Below, piece after piece: positions 25,714-32,767 of a DNA stretch of 32,767 nt (the first letter of the stretch is position 1; each line of letters opens with the position of its first letter). The notes beneath the pieces are model-generated. The model was not told the DNA's origin, did no database searches, and saw only the letters and a list, made by a program, of their open reading frames with translations. This DNA is from an uncultured Bacilli bacterium (GTDB lineage: Bacteria > Bacillota_I > Bacilli_A > RF39 > UBA660). The stretch spans positions 1 to 32,767 of the forward strand of contig CAKOSP010000006.1 in assembly GCA_934102335.1 (NCBI GenBank). The letters run 5' to 3'. The position numbers and the translations under genes are program-made.

Positions 25714-25736
25714 TTTTCTCCCTACCTTTCAAATAT

Positions 25737-25745
25737 ATTATATCA
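25737..25745 (-). promoter_or_regulatory. Extended -10 promoter of the 25.7-22.8 kb membrane cluster
   Basis: TGATATAAT on the minus strand lies about 24 bases before ATG 25713. The flanking bases extend a 17-base identity with the promoter of the RT gene near 7209, which suggests they share regulation or that this is a common strong promoter in the genome. Confidence 0.6.
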
Positions 25746-25817
25746 CATATTGTCGTATTTTCTTACGTAAATTCAATTTTAAGTATTTTTGATGGGAAAA
25801 TTGACATGGTGATTATT

Positions 25818-26252
25818 ATGAATTTCGAAAGATTATTTTTTTTAAGAGAGGAAAAAGATTTAACACAAGAAGATATAGGTAAAATATTAAATGTAAGTAG
25901 GGTTGCAATCTCTCAATGGGAAACAAATAAAGAAATTATACCTTTAGAAAAACTTAATGCATATGCTAATTATTTTAATGTCAGTTTAGATTACATTGTA
26001 CAAATAAGCAATGTAAAAGAATATAAAATTATAAATAAGTCATTAGATTCTAAAATAGTAGGAAAAAGATTATTGTATATACGTCATAAATTTGGCCTAA
26101 CACAAAAAGAACTAGCCAATAATTTAAATACCACTCATTCAACTATTAGTGCTTATGAAACAGGTAAAACTTCAATTTTAACTGTATTTGCCTATCAAAT
26201 ATGTGTTAAATACAACGTATCTATGGATTGGTTATGTGGTAAGATAGACTAA
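25818..26252 (+). CDS. XRE-type regulator with two HTH domains
   Basis: The 144-residue protein has two HTH_3 domains in tandem. The first (residues about 5-55: LREEKDLTQEDIGKILNVSRVAISQWETNK) and the second (about 75-125: RHKFGLTQKELANNLNTTHSTISAYETGK) have the usual Q-E/Q-K followed by recognition-helix pattern. ATG 25818 is chosen over 25806 because GGTGA lies 5 bases upstream. It is the only plus-strand gene in the island and lies between two minus-strand operons, so it probably controls one or both. Such tandem XRE regulators are common beside mobile and membrane-protein islands. Ligand unknown. Confidence 0.85.
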   Translation: MNFERLFFLREEKDLTQEDIGKILNVSRVAISQWETNKEIIPLEKLNAYANYFNVSLDYIVQISNVKEYKIINKSLDSKIVGKRLLYIRHKFGLTQKELANNLNTTHSTISAYETGKTSILTVFAYQICVKYNVSMDWLCGKID

Positions 26253-26263
26253 GCCCAAATATA

Positions 26264-26301
26264 AAAAAGGTAACAAAATTATATAAAATTGTTACCTTTT
26301 T
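26264..26301. terminator. Bidirectional terminator between XRE regulator and lipoprotein gene
   Basis: AAAAAGGTAACAA (26264-26276) and TTGTTACCTTTTT (26289-26301) form a perfect 13-bp stem with a 12-base loop. The A/T tails allow termination in both directions. Confidence 0.75.
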
Positions 26302-26314
26302 AAATTATATATTA

Positions 26315-26689
26315 TTAGTTATTACAAGCATCATAAACGCCTTCATGTTTATAAGCAACATCAATCTTTTTATCACCAAGTAATAATTCATTATCTAACT
26401 CACATATGCTTTTTGTATTACCTTCTAAATTATCACAATCTTTAAGTTTTACTTCGCTTTTTGTTGCTTCTAAATAATCATTTAATGATACACACACCTT
26501 TGAATTAGAATCTTTACAATATGTTATATAATGTTTTTCTAAAATACTAGCAAGTTCATCATAATTACCTTTTTCAGTATAAGAACTTACATCTATTTCA
26601 TCTATTTTATCACATAATTCTTGATTTTCGTTATTAGAGCATCCTGATATCAAAATAACTCCTAAACATAAAAATATAACTTTTTTCAT
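26315..26689 (-). CDS. Cysteine-rich small lipoprotein
   Basis: The 124-residue protein begins with a lipoprotein signal (MKKVIFLCLGVILISGC), with the lipobox ISGC at residues 14-17. The mature part contains six further cysteines spread along the chain (C26, C58 and others up to C122), so disulfides are likely. The protein is acidic. An AGGAG site precedes the ATG and the gene starts 7 bases after the upstream stop, so it closes a five-gene operon (29139 to 26315). Function unknown; an extracellular binding or toxin/immunity-type role is only a guess. Confidence 0.8.
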   Translation of the reverse strand: MKKVIFLCLGVILISGCSNNENQELCDKIDEIDVSSYTEKGNYDELASILEKHYITYCKDSNSKVCVSLNDYLEATKSEVKLKDCDNLEGNTKSICELDNELLLGDKKIDVAYKHEGVYDACNN

Positions 26690-26696
26690 ATTTCTC

Positions 26697-27788
26697 CTAT
26701 TTTTCTATTTTTAATTTAAGTATAAATAAAATAATAAATATACATATTGCACCAAACAATATAGTTGGTATTGCTTCAATATAAATTATTGAATAAGCTA
26801 TAAGCAAAATTGAATACACTGCTAATGTAATTTTATTGATTTTTATCTTTTTCAACAAAAATTCATTTTCTTCCATACTATCTTTATACAAACACTTTAA
26901 GGCTCTTTTTTGACAATACAATGTGCTTATAAAGACAGCTACACCAAATTCTAACCAAAATCCAAAGCCAATTTCACCCTTTAAAGAGAGAATTAATATT
27001 AAAATCGTAACTGAATGAAAAACTATTGCATTTGACTTTCTTAAACTACTATTTAATACAAATTTGACAAAGCCACTATGTTCTCCGTTTTCTTGAGTAA
27101 TAAGTTCTTTCTTTTTCTGTTCTTTTACTTTTAATTTATTTAATAGATCCTGCCAATTATCGTAATATTTATATATTGTTAATGATTGTTTTTTACAAGA
27201 AGTGTTATTTATCAAATTAATATAATCACATATTATTTCTATACGATCCTTTTTTTCTACTACTTTGTAAACATTTACTATATTTAAGCATTCGTATAAA
27301 TCATTTAATAACACATTTTTATCTTGAATTTTTTGATTCATTTCTTTATTTTCTTTACTAACACTCATTTGTAATACTAAAACCTTAACAAGTTCATCTA
27401 ATAAATTTTTTCTTAATAAATCATATCTAATGTAAGGTAAACTTTTTTTAAATTTAAATGTAATGATTTCATCATTATTAGTAGTTGTATAAGCTCTGTC
27501 TGAAAATATTACTTTCTCAGTAAGAAAGCCTCCTAATGTAAAAAGATTATACATAAGGCAAAAGAAAGAGAAAATTGCTAATACCATTAAAAGAATCCAT
27601 AAAACTGCCCATTGTTTAGCCAATTTTTCATTTGTTACAATATATATGAAACTAAATGTAGAAATCAATATAATCAATAGACTAACTATAATCCATATAA
27701 TTCTTTTTTTTCTTTCCTTTTTTATTACTTGGTTATGTAAAGTTTTATTATATAAATAAACATTTTTAATATTTCCTATATTATCCAT
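26697..27788 (-). CDS. Multi-helix membrane protein of unknown function
   Basis: The 363-residue protein has about six hydrophobic helices: about 29-51, 60-83, 252-270, 274-293, 318-340 and 342-358. A large cytoplasmic or external soluble domain (about 95-240) lies between the second and third. The soluble domain is rich in Lys, Asn and Leu and no motif is recognised. It lies 19 bases after the small membrane gene and 7 bases before the lipoprotein, so it belongs to the same operon. The GGTGG ribosome-binding site is about 9 bases from the ATG. It could be the core of an envelope complex or an exporter-like protein, but no such family is identified. Confidence 0.7.
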   Translation of the reverse strand: MDNIGNIKNVYLYNKTLHNQVIKKERKKRIIWIIVSLLIILISTFSFIYIVTNEKLAKQWAVLWILLMVLAIFSFFCLMYNLFTLGGFLTEKVIFSDRAYTTTNNDEIITFKFKKSLPYIRYDLLRKNLLDELVKVLVLQMSVSKENKEMNQKIQDKNVLLNDLYECLNIVNVYKVVEKKDRIEIICDYINLINNTSCKKQSLTIYKYYDNWQDLLNKLKVKEQKKKELITQENGEHSGFVKFVLNSSLRKSNAIVFHSVTILILILSLKGEIGFGFWLEFGVAVFISTLYCQKRALKCLYKDSMEENEFLLKKIKINKITLAVYSILLIAYSIIYIEAIPTILFGAICIFIILFILKLKIEK

Positions 27789-27807
27789 TTTATTGTACCA
27801 CCAAGTA

Positions 27808-28023
27808 TTATTTGTTTTTAATTCCTAACACAATAGCCACAACAATTGTAGGAATTATAGCAAATCCACATATTACAAATATTGTATTAAACAATGTATT
27901 AGCAAATTGAGATTTTATTCCACTTATTAATAATACAAACTCTATTAATTTTGATACTATCATTGTTACAAATGTCAAAAGTGGAATCAACCAATATTTC
28001 TTTTTTTTATTATCATTATTCAT
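27808..28023 (-). CDS. Small two-helix membrane protein
   Basis: The 71-residue protein has a positive N-terminus (MNNDNKKKKYW) and two hydrophobic helices (about 12-33 and 43-67), consistent with a small integral membrane protein. AAGGAG precedes the ATG; the gene is 18 bases after the upstream stop. It is in the middle of the five-gene operon. No family is recognised. Confidence 0.65.
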   Translation of the reverse strand: MNNDNKKKKYWLIPLLTFVTMIVSKLIEFVLLISGIKSQFANTLFNTIFVICGFAIIPTIVVAIVLGIKNK

Positions 28024-28041
28024 TTTTATTTCTCCTTATAA

Positions 28042-28662
28042 TCAATTCATTTCTAAAGTGTTATTTGTAATAGTAAAGGATTTTGAAGTAACAGTAATTG
28101 ATGTCATATCTTTATAATTATACTTTGTTATATTATCAAAATCTTTTTCAGCAACAATGTATACAACTCCGCTTATATATTGACCTTCAAACAATACACT
28201 ATCAAATTTACTTTTTATAATATTTAAATCATTATCAGTAGTATATATTGCAATACTTAAAGATGGAACACTATTCATATAATCTTTAACTTCTGAATAT
28301 TTTTGATTTTTATTAGTAAAATAACTTTCAGATGAAGCAAATATTTTATAATTTTTAGTAAATTGATTTTGATAATATTTAGAAATCTCATCATCATAAA
28401 TTATTGAATAATATGTATCTGCTATATAATTACTAAAAACTTCAACTTTAAATTCTCGGTTATTATTATCTGAGAATATTTTTGTTTCTGATTTTGATGA
28501 CCAAACATCATCACCTAAAGAAACATAACTAAAACTTTGATTATATTTATTCTCTAAATATTTAATTATTTTATCATTATCAATTTTTGAACTACATCCA
28601 GTAACAAACATTAAGAAACCAATAATCAAGCATATATATTTTTTCATTTTTTCTCTCTTCAT
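28042..28662 (-). CDS. Lipoprotein of unknown function
   Basis: The 206-residue protein has a signal peptide ending in the lipobox VTGC (residues 20-23 by the ATG at 28662). The mature part looks like beta/alpha sequence without known motifs. The ATG directly follows the stop of the upstream gene, and a GGAGG site lies 5 bases before it, so translation is coupled. A second in-frame Met five codons downstream (28647) is a possible alternative start for a more typical signal length. It is the second gene of the operon. Confidence 0.8.
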   Translation of the reverse strand: MKREKMKKYICLIIGFLMFVTGCSSKIDNDKIIKYLENKYNQSFSYVSLGDDVWSSKSETKIFSDNNNREFKVEVFSNYIADTYYSIIYDDEISKYYQNQFTKNYKIFASSESYFTNKNQKYSEVKDYMNSVPSLSIAIYTTDNDLNIIKSKFDSVLFEGQYISGVVYIVAEKDFDNITKYNYKDMTSITVTSKSFTITNNTLEMN

Positions 28663-29139
28663 TTAAACCTCCTTAACATTTTTTGAAGCGTTAAATCTTT
28701 TATAAATTATTAAAATTATTAACATCAATAACGAATAAATAGGTATTAATATCATATAATCTATTTTATATACAATATGAAGAAAAAATTTGCTAATAAT
28801 AAAATTTAACAAAAATGATACTATTTTTAAAATTTGACTAATTATAGAAAATAAATATATTTCTTTTTTATCAAATATAGCAATAATAGACATTAGTAAT
28901 GAAATCAATAATAACATTATTACAGGTACTTGAATAAATAATTCAATTAACTGTCCAAATCCATACTCATAATTTTCTGTTATTTGATATTTATAAAAGA
29001 AAAAAATTACAAAAATAGTTGACATTATCAAATCTACTATTTTTAAGTATTTTATATTATTTATTTTTAAATCATTTTTGTCTATTCTTTTTGATTTGTT
29101 AATTATACACTTGTAATCAAAGTTTGAATCTCGAATCAT
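28663..29139 (-). CDS. Multi-helix membrane protein, first gene of the lipoprotein operon
   Basis: The 158-residue protein has about four hydrophobic helices (about 32-50, 64-88, 94-118 and 126-148) and a polar N-terminus. GAAAGGAAG precedes ATG 29139. Its stop abuts the next gene directly. Upstream there is a 29-bp palindrome and a candidate -10, discussed separately. No family is recognised. As operon leader it may depend on the palindrome region for expression. Confidence 0.65.
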   Translation of the reverse strand: MIRDSNFDYKCIINKSKRIDKNDLKINNIKYLKIVDLIMSTIFVIFFFYKYQITENYEYGFGQLIELFIQVPVIMLLLISLLMSIIAIFDKKEIYLFSIISQILKIVSFLLNFIISKFFLHIVYKIDYMILIPIYSLLMLIILIIYKRFNASKNVKEV

Positions 29140-29246
29140 TTTTTACTTCCTTTCACTTAAGTTTATATGTAACATTAGAAACCTCTAATTTACATTGTAT
29201 AAAACGATAAAGGTAAAATATTAAAAGTGTTAATATTAACATATTT

Positions 29247-29275
29247 GTTCGTGAAACAAAGTTACTTTCACGAAC
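29247..29275 (+). repeat. Palindromic site copy 1 (recombinase-core-like)
   Basis: GTTCGTGAAA (29247-29256), 9-base centre CAAAGTTAC and TTTCACGAAC (29266-29275). The arms are perfect inverted repeats. The reverse complement of the copy at 30114-30142 matches at 27 of 29 bases, differing only at two centre positions. No T-run follows, so it is not an ordinary terminator. Confidence 0.8.
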
Positions 29276-29295
29276 CTAGACCTCTATTCTTATTA

Positions 29296-29301
29296 ATTAT
29301 A
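29296..29301 (-). promoter_or_regulatory. Candidate -10 facing the lipoprotein operon across the palindrome
   Basis: TATAAT on the minus strand, with no clear -35, points left through palindrome copy 1 toward the operon at 29139. It lies inside the segment bounded by the two inverted palindromes. Confidence 0.4.
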
Positions 29302-29414
29302 CCATAGAATTCTACATTTTTTGTAAAAATCAAAGCTACTTGTGAAAATGAATTATAAATTTTTAAAAAATGTAACTTTAAAATAAAATATTGAATTGAG
29401 AAAGGAGTGTTAAT

Positions 29415-30110
29415 GTGTTATTTAAAAAAGTAAAAATTAAAAGTTATAGTGATATCTTATATGAGTGGTTAGAAAGTAAAAAAAGTGATGTTAAGAATTC
29501 AACTTATTCAAAATACTTAACAATAATTGAAACATATATTATTTCTTTATTAGGAAATATAAATTTTAGAAATTTAAGTATTTTATTAGGTCTTTTTTCA
29601 GGAATAAGGGTTGGTGAAATTTGTGGATTAAGATGGAGTGATTTAGATTTTATAAATAATACTTTAAGTGTTAATAGAACTGCTCAAAGAATTAAAAATC
29701 TCGATGATGAAAGTTATTAAAAAACAAAGTTAGTTGTTGATAAACCCCAAACTGAATCATCAATAAGAATAATACCTTTACCTGAGATATTAGTTTTAAT
29801 ATTAAGAAAATATAAACAAGAAAATGATTGTTAAGTTTTTACAAATAATACTATAATTCTAAAAGATCCTAGAGCAGTAGAAAAATATTTTGCTAATGTG
29901 TTAAAAAGAGTTGGTATTAAAGAACTTAACTTTCACTCATTAAGGTATACATTTGCCACAAGATTACGTGAACAAAATGTTGATATTAAAGTTATTAGTG
30001 AATTATTGGGTCACTCAGATTGGAAAATAAATCAATCAATTTATGTTCATGCATCACTAGATTATAAGAGAGATTCAGTAGATGCGTTTAATCGTTATTT
30101 ACCATGCTAA
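29415..30110 (+). pseudogene. Decayed tyrosine integrase
   Basis: One continuous frame with two in-frame TAA codons (29718-29720 and 29832-29834) encodes parts of a tyrosine integrase. The N-terminal part is too short: it lacks an arm-binding domain and most of the core-binding domain is missing between GNINFRN and LLGLFSGIR. The catalytic domain keeps the Arg in GIRVGEICGLRW, a DKPQTESSIR strand, the HSLRYTF box, LLGHSD and a tyrosine in SIYVHA. The start is GTG 29415 with an AAGGAG site, or ATG-like alternatives. It ends three bases before palindrome copy 2, as an attP-proximal integrase would. Probably non-functional. Confidence 0.85.
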
Positions 30111-30145
30111 AAAGTTCGTGAAAGTAATCTTGTTTCACGAACTTT
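30111..30145 (+). repeat. Palindromic site copy 2, also terminator-like
   Basis: GTTCGTGAAA (30114-30123), 9-base centre GTAATCTTG and TTTCACGAAC (30133-30142), with the stem extendable to 13 bp by flanking AAA and TTT and followed by T-run. It begins right after the integrase stop. It is in inverted orientation to copy 1 and could serve as both recombination site and integrase terminator. Confidence 0.8.
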
Positions 30146-30170
30146 TTTCATCTAAAGTATTACACAAAAA

Positions 30171-30195
30171 AACTGATATAAATTACATATCAGTT
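30171..30195. terminator. Hairpin between palindrome copy 2 and tRNA terminator
   Basis: AACTGATAT (30171-30179) and ATATCAGTT (30187-30195) form a perfect 9-bp stem with a 7-base loop. Preceding A-run would act as a T-run on the minus strand, so it may be a second terminator for tRNA-directed transcription. Confidence 0.5.
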
Positions 30196-30201
30196 AAACA
30201 T

Positions 30202-30241
30202 AAAAAAACGATTTAACCCTTGAAAATAAAGGCTAAATCGT
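30202..30241 (-). terminator. tRNA-Trp terminator
   Basis: On the minus strand the arms CGATTTAGCC (30240-30231) and GGGTTAAATCG (30219-30209) pair, with one extra G as a bulge, and a run of seven T follows (30208-30202). It lies 10 bases after the tRNA 3' end. Confidence 0.7.
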
Positions 30242-30250
30242 GAATTTTCT

Positions 30251-30324
30251 TGGCAGAGGATGAGAGAATCGAACTCCCAACTAAAGTTTTGGAGACTCCT
30301 ATTATACCATTTAACTAATCCTCT
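30251..30324 (-). tRNA. trnW: tRNA-Trp (CCA anticodon)
   Basis: The minus strand folds as a tRNA: acceptor AGAGGAT (30324-30318) pairs with ATCCTCT (30261-30255). A D-arm, an anticodon stem GGAGT/ACTTT with loop CTCCAAA (anticodon CCA), and a T-arm with GTTCGATTC are present. The terminal CCA is encoded (30253-30251), with discriminator G. A decayed integrase faces its 3' end, which fits the use of tRNA 3' ends as insertion sites, though no second copy of the tRNA end was seen in the window. Confidence 0.97.
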
Positions 30325-30405
30325 AAATCGCTACAAAATAATTATAGCATAACTCACTAAATATAACAAACAATTTTTTTGCATATAATATTCTAGGTGA
30401 AATAT

Positions 30406-30828
30406 ATGTTAATAAATTATAATGATTATGAATTAGATGAACTAGCCAGAATCATGCGTTCTGAAGCTTTATCTGATGGTGATTTAGCGATGCTAATGGT
30501 AGGAAATGTTGTAGTTAATAGAGTCCTTGCTGATTGTTTAACATTTAAAAATGTTAATAATGTTCACGATGTAATCTATCAAAAAAATCAATTTGTTGGT
30601 ACAACAGGATCCCTATTTGAAGCAAAAGCTACAACTTTCGAAAAACAATTGGCTAAAAGAATTTTAAACGGAGAATACTACTATCCAGCCACTAATGCTT
30701 TATGGTTTTATGCACCACCTTCTAATGCATCATGCAAAGACACATGGTATGATCAAAATCTAGCAGGAAGATACAAAACTCATTGTTTTTACAATCCAGA
30801 TCCAGGGGTATGTAGAAAAATTCATTAA
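30406..30828 (+). CDS. SleB-family cell-wall hydrolase
   Basis: The 140-residue protein matches the catalytic domain of SleB/CwlJ-like hydrolases: LARIMRSEA near 12-20 with the catalytic Glu, VVNRVLAD, and ALWFYAPPSNASC near 101-113, then a conserved TWYDQN and CFYNP. No signal peptide or peptidoglycan-binding domain is seen, so it resembles the short cytoplasmic or mother-cell CwlJ-type form. ATG 30406 is chosen over GTG 30397 because AGGTGA lies just upstream. Such hydrolases act in spore cortex lysis, but non-spore wall roles also exist. A membrane protein gene follows on the same strand 41 bases later. Confidence 0.9.
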   Translation: MLINYNDYELDELARIMRSEALSDGDLAMLMVGNVVVNRVLADCLTFKNVNNVHDVIYQKNQFVGTTGSLFEAKATTFEKQLAKRILNGEYYYPATNALWFYAPPSNASCKDTWYDQNLAGRYKTHCFYNPDPGVCRKIH

Positions 30829-30869
30829 TACTAATTTTTTATAGTATAATATTATAAGTGAGGTGCAAC

Positions 30870-31526
30870 ATGATAGATATATTTCTTCTTTTTATACTAT
30901 ATTCTTTTTTAGGATGGATAATGGAAGTAATAGATACAAAAATAACCACAGGCAATTGGGTTAATCGAGGTTTTTTAATGGGACCTATTTGTCCAATATA
31001 TGGAATAGCTAGTATTATTATGACGTACACATTAAATTATTTTTACTCCCATCCTTTGCTTGTCTTTATCATGGCACTTCTTATATGTTCTATAGTTGAA
31101 TATCTGACTAGCTTAATAATGGAAAAAATATTTAAAATGAGATGGTGGGATTATTCTAATAAAAAATTTAACATAAATGGAAGAATATGTTTACAAACTA
31201 TGCTAATTTTTGGAACATTAGGTACCCTAATGATTTATTTATTAAATCCCACTATAAATAATTTATTAGCATATCTTGGCGAATCCTTTAAAGAAGCGGT
31301 AACAATTATTATAGCCATAATATTTATCGTCGATTTTTTAGTCTCAACTAATATTATTTTTAATATTAAAAGTATAACTAAAAACTTGAAAAAAGATTCA
31401 ACTGAAGAAATTGTTAAAGCCATGAAAAAAGCTGTTGAAAAACACTTAGTTTTATATAAAAGACTTATTAACGCATTTCCAAATGCCAAAAAAATACTTA
31501 AAAATAAAAAGCACAAGAAGAAATAA
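30870..31526 (+). CDS. PF06541-type (putative ABC transporter type IV) membrane protein
   Basis: The 218-residue protein has about five or six hydrophobic helices. The start MIDIFLLFILYSFLGWIMEV and the motif NRGFLMGPICPIYGIA near 32-47 are the hallmark of this conserved family, and MRWWDYSNKKFNINGRIC near 90 is the second. The family is annotated as a putative ABC-transporter permease, but no ATPase is next to it and the function is not known. ATG 30870 is chosen because GAGGTG lies just upstream; an in-frame GTG at 30858 overlaps that site. The C-terminus is Lys-rich. A -10-like TATAAT lies around 30845. Confidence 0.85.
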   Translation: MIDIFLLFILYSFLGWIMEVIDTKITTGNWVNRGFLMGPICPIYGIASIIMTYTLNYFYSHPLLVFIMALLICSIVEYLTSLIMEKIFKMRWWDYSNKKFNINGRICLQTMLIFGTLGTLMIYLLNPTINNLLAYLGESFKEAVTIIIAIIFIVDFLVSTNIIFNIKSITKNLKKDSTEEIVKAMKKAVEKHLVLYKRLINAFPNAKKILKNKKHKKK

Positions 31527-31539
31527 AACTTGTGCTTTT
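31507..31539. terminator. Bidirectional terminator between PF06541 protein and LysM amidase
   Basis: AAAAGCACAAG (31507-31517) and CTTGTGCTTTT (31529-31539) are perfect reverse complements with an 11-base loop and overlap both stops. Confidence 0.7.
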
Positions 31540-32620
31540 ATCTTGAAATTAATAACTTTTGGCCTATTGACAAATTACTGGTTTTTAAGTTATTTATGCT
31601 TTCTAGATTTGAAACCGTTGTATTAAATTTTCTAGCTATTGAATATAAAGAATCTCCTTTTTGAACAGTATAGATTGTATATGATGACGGAATTAATAAT
31701 TTCTGACCTATTGATAAATTATTACTTTTCAAATTATTTAATTCTTTTAATTCATTAACTGTAGTGTTATATTTATTGGCTATACCCCACAAAGAATCTC
31801 CTTTTTGAACAATATAAACATTATCATTTTCACCAGCGGCCTTTAATTTCAACTTTTGACCTATATATAAATTATTAGATGTCAAATTATTAATTGTTTT
31901 TAAATTGCTTACAGTGGTATTATATTTGTTAGCTATTGAATATAAAGTATCACCAGATTTTACAACATATACATCATCTTCAACAGTGGTAGTATCATTA
32001 TTTTCAGTTTCCGGCAAATACAAAATTTGACCAATAGATAATAAATTTGATTTTAAATTATTTTTTTCTTTTAATTTATCTACAGTTGTATTAAATTTTT
32101 TAGCTATACTCCATAAAGAATCTCCACTTTGTACTTTGTAATAATTTGAATCACTTTTAGGTACATAAGTGCCACCGGCATACTCAGTCACAGCCTTTAC
32201 TACAGCTTCAGCCAAATCTTGCCAACTATTTTTTAAAAGATCAACGTCATCTCCTGTAGAATCAACAAAACCATATTCTACAATTATTGTTTCGTTGTTA
32301 GGAGTATCTCTTAACAAATAATAATAATCTTTCGACGGATTACTAGGTAATCTCCTTTGATAATACTTTCTTACGTTTTGACCAGCATTTTCAAATTCTT
32401 TCGCTATTTTTTTTGATAAAGTATCATTGTTTCTTAGAGCATAGATTATTTCAGCACCATCACCACCACCGGAATTTACATGATTTGAAACAACAATAAC
32501 GTCCTTGCCATTACCATAAATGTTTTGTACAGTTTTAGGGCGATCAGAAGGGGACAAAGTCACATCCGAATCCCTGGTAAGTGCACTATTTAAATCAAGT
32601 TCTTGAAACCTGTCGTTCAT
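31538..32620 (-). CDS. N-acetylmuramoyl-L-alanine amidase with four LysM repeats, 5' end damaged
   Basis: The 360-residue open frame encodes an Amidase_3 domain without its first part, then four LysM modules (about 163-206, 218-261, 271-314 and 317-359) that bind peptidoglycan. In the open frame, SNHVNSGGG (His near 46) and VEYGF (Glu near 114) remain. ATG 32620 has no ribosome-binding site. Upstream in the same frame the coding sequence continues with AHGGSDPGTSANGIVEKN, the missing zinc-ligand region, until TAA at 32708-32710. An ATG five codons farther (32722) is in frame. The gene is therefore truncated by a stop or small indel, or a sequencing error. If intact it would cleave the glycan-peptide amide bond. 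Confidence 0.85.
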   Translation of the reverse strand: MNDRFQELDLNSALTRDSDVTLSPSDRPKTVQNIYGNGKDVIVVSNHVNSGGGDGAEIIYALRNNDTLSKKIAKEFENAGQNVRKYYQRRLPSNPSKDYYYLLRDTPNNETIIVEYGFVDSTGDDVDLLKNSWQDLAEAVVKAVTEYAGGTYVPKSDSNYYKVQSGDSLWSIAKKFNTTVDKLKEKNNLKSNLLSIGQILYLPETENNDTTTVEDDVYVVKSGDTLYSIANKYNTTVSNLKTINNLTSNNLYIGQKLKLKAAGENDNVYIVQKGDSLWGIANKYNTTVNELKELNNLKSNNLSIGQKLLIPSSYTIYTVQKGDSLYSIARKFNTTVSNLESINNLKTSNLSIGQKLLISR

Positions 32621-32722
32621 ATATTTACTTATTTGTAAATTAATATTTTTTTCAACTATCCCATTAGCACTTGTTCCAGGGTCACTACCACCATGTGCAA
32701 CATACCTTTATACACGGGACAT
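32621..32722 (-). other. In-frame 5' extension of the amidase with a stop codon
   Basis: This segment continues the amidase frame upstream of the annotated start. Codons 1-4 from ATG 32722 read MSRV, then TAA (32710-32708), then RYVAHGGSDPGTSANGIVEKN and so on. The expected family opening (VYKVCIDAGHGG-like) can be partly matched if small deletions are assumed near 32695-32705. No ribosome-binding site is visible before 32722. Confidence 0.65.
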
Positions 32723-32767
32723 AATTAATAAATAATTGAAAGCACTTATATACATTATAAAAAGTGA

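Larger units (their letters stand above)
29140..29414. other. Upstream region of the lipoprotein operon
   Basis: No gene is supported here. Seen are the 29-bp palindrome at 29247-29275, a minus-strand TATAAT at 29301-29296 that would give a leader of about 150 bases, several weaker -10 candidates near the operon start, and the GGAG site of the decayed integrase. Confidence 0.5.

Noticed and set aside
29718..29834. TAA recoding in the integrase remnant
   Set aside because: TAA is the normal stop of most genes here, and the remnant also has domain deletions, so decay explains it better.
31538..32600. Repeated DNA within the LysM gene as a repeat array or CRISPR
   Set aside because: The similarity reflects four homologous LysM protein modules with diverged codons, not a DNA repeat array. 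No CRISPR array was seen anywhere in the window.

Overview
The window is AT-rich DNA from a low-GC Bacillota-type genome. Strong AGGAGG ribosome-binding sites, extended -10 promoters (TGATATAAT is recurrent), a FemABX peptidyltransferase, a SleB-type hydrolase, a LysM amidase and pyruvate:ferredoxin oxidoreductase suggest an anaerobic, probably gut-dwelling Bacilli or Clostridia relative. The standard genetic code fits: TGA ends one flavodoxin gene and Trp is read from TGG. I cannot name the species.

Region 1 (1-7.5 kb) is an accessory, defence-rich stretch. A complete DpnII-type restriction-modification operon (dpnM-dpnA-dpnB order, minus strand) is followed by a cut-off gene at the left edge. 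Next come a small unknown ORF, a DNA-binding excisionase-like ORF, a 460-bp non-coding region with six helically phased ACTATCA repeats and hairpins, an intact tyrosine integrase, and tail-to-tail with it a reverse transcriptase resembling the Abi/DRT defence RTs. GGTACCTA repeats lie at both ends of the excisionase-integrase-RT block and could be attachment sites, but this is weak.

Region 2 (7.3-22.7 kb) is core chromosome: recG flanked by two promoter-bearing, terminator-ended small RNA candidates, a paired flavodoxin-like oxidoreductase operon, pyruvate:ferredoxin oxidoreductase, enolase, a DUF308/HdeD membrane protein, a FemX-like enzyme with a hexosamine-kinase-like partner, a TPR-like protein, phosphoglycerate mutase (gpmI) and an ABC-F ATPase. 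Enolase, GpmI and PFOR together cover lower glycolysis to acetyl-CoA. Perfect hairpin terminators separate most units.

Region 3 (22.8-30.3 kb) is a second accessory block: two minus-strand clusters of unrecognised membrane proteins and lipoproteins, a double-HTH XRE regulator facing the other way between them, and a decayed tyrosine integrase. Two 29-bp palindromes in inverted orientation flank the integrase, and the block ends at tRNA-Trp(CCA). The palindromes look like recombinase core sites and bracket a candidate promoter that faces the lipoprotein operon.

Region 4 (30.3-32.8 kb) holds a SleB-like hydrolase, a PF06541-type membrane protein and a LysM amidase whose 5' end carries a lesion that removes two predicted zinc ligands from the open frame.
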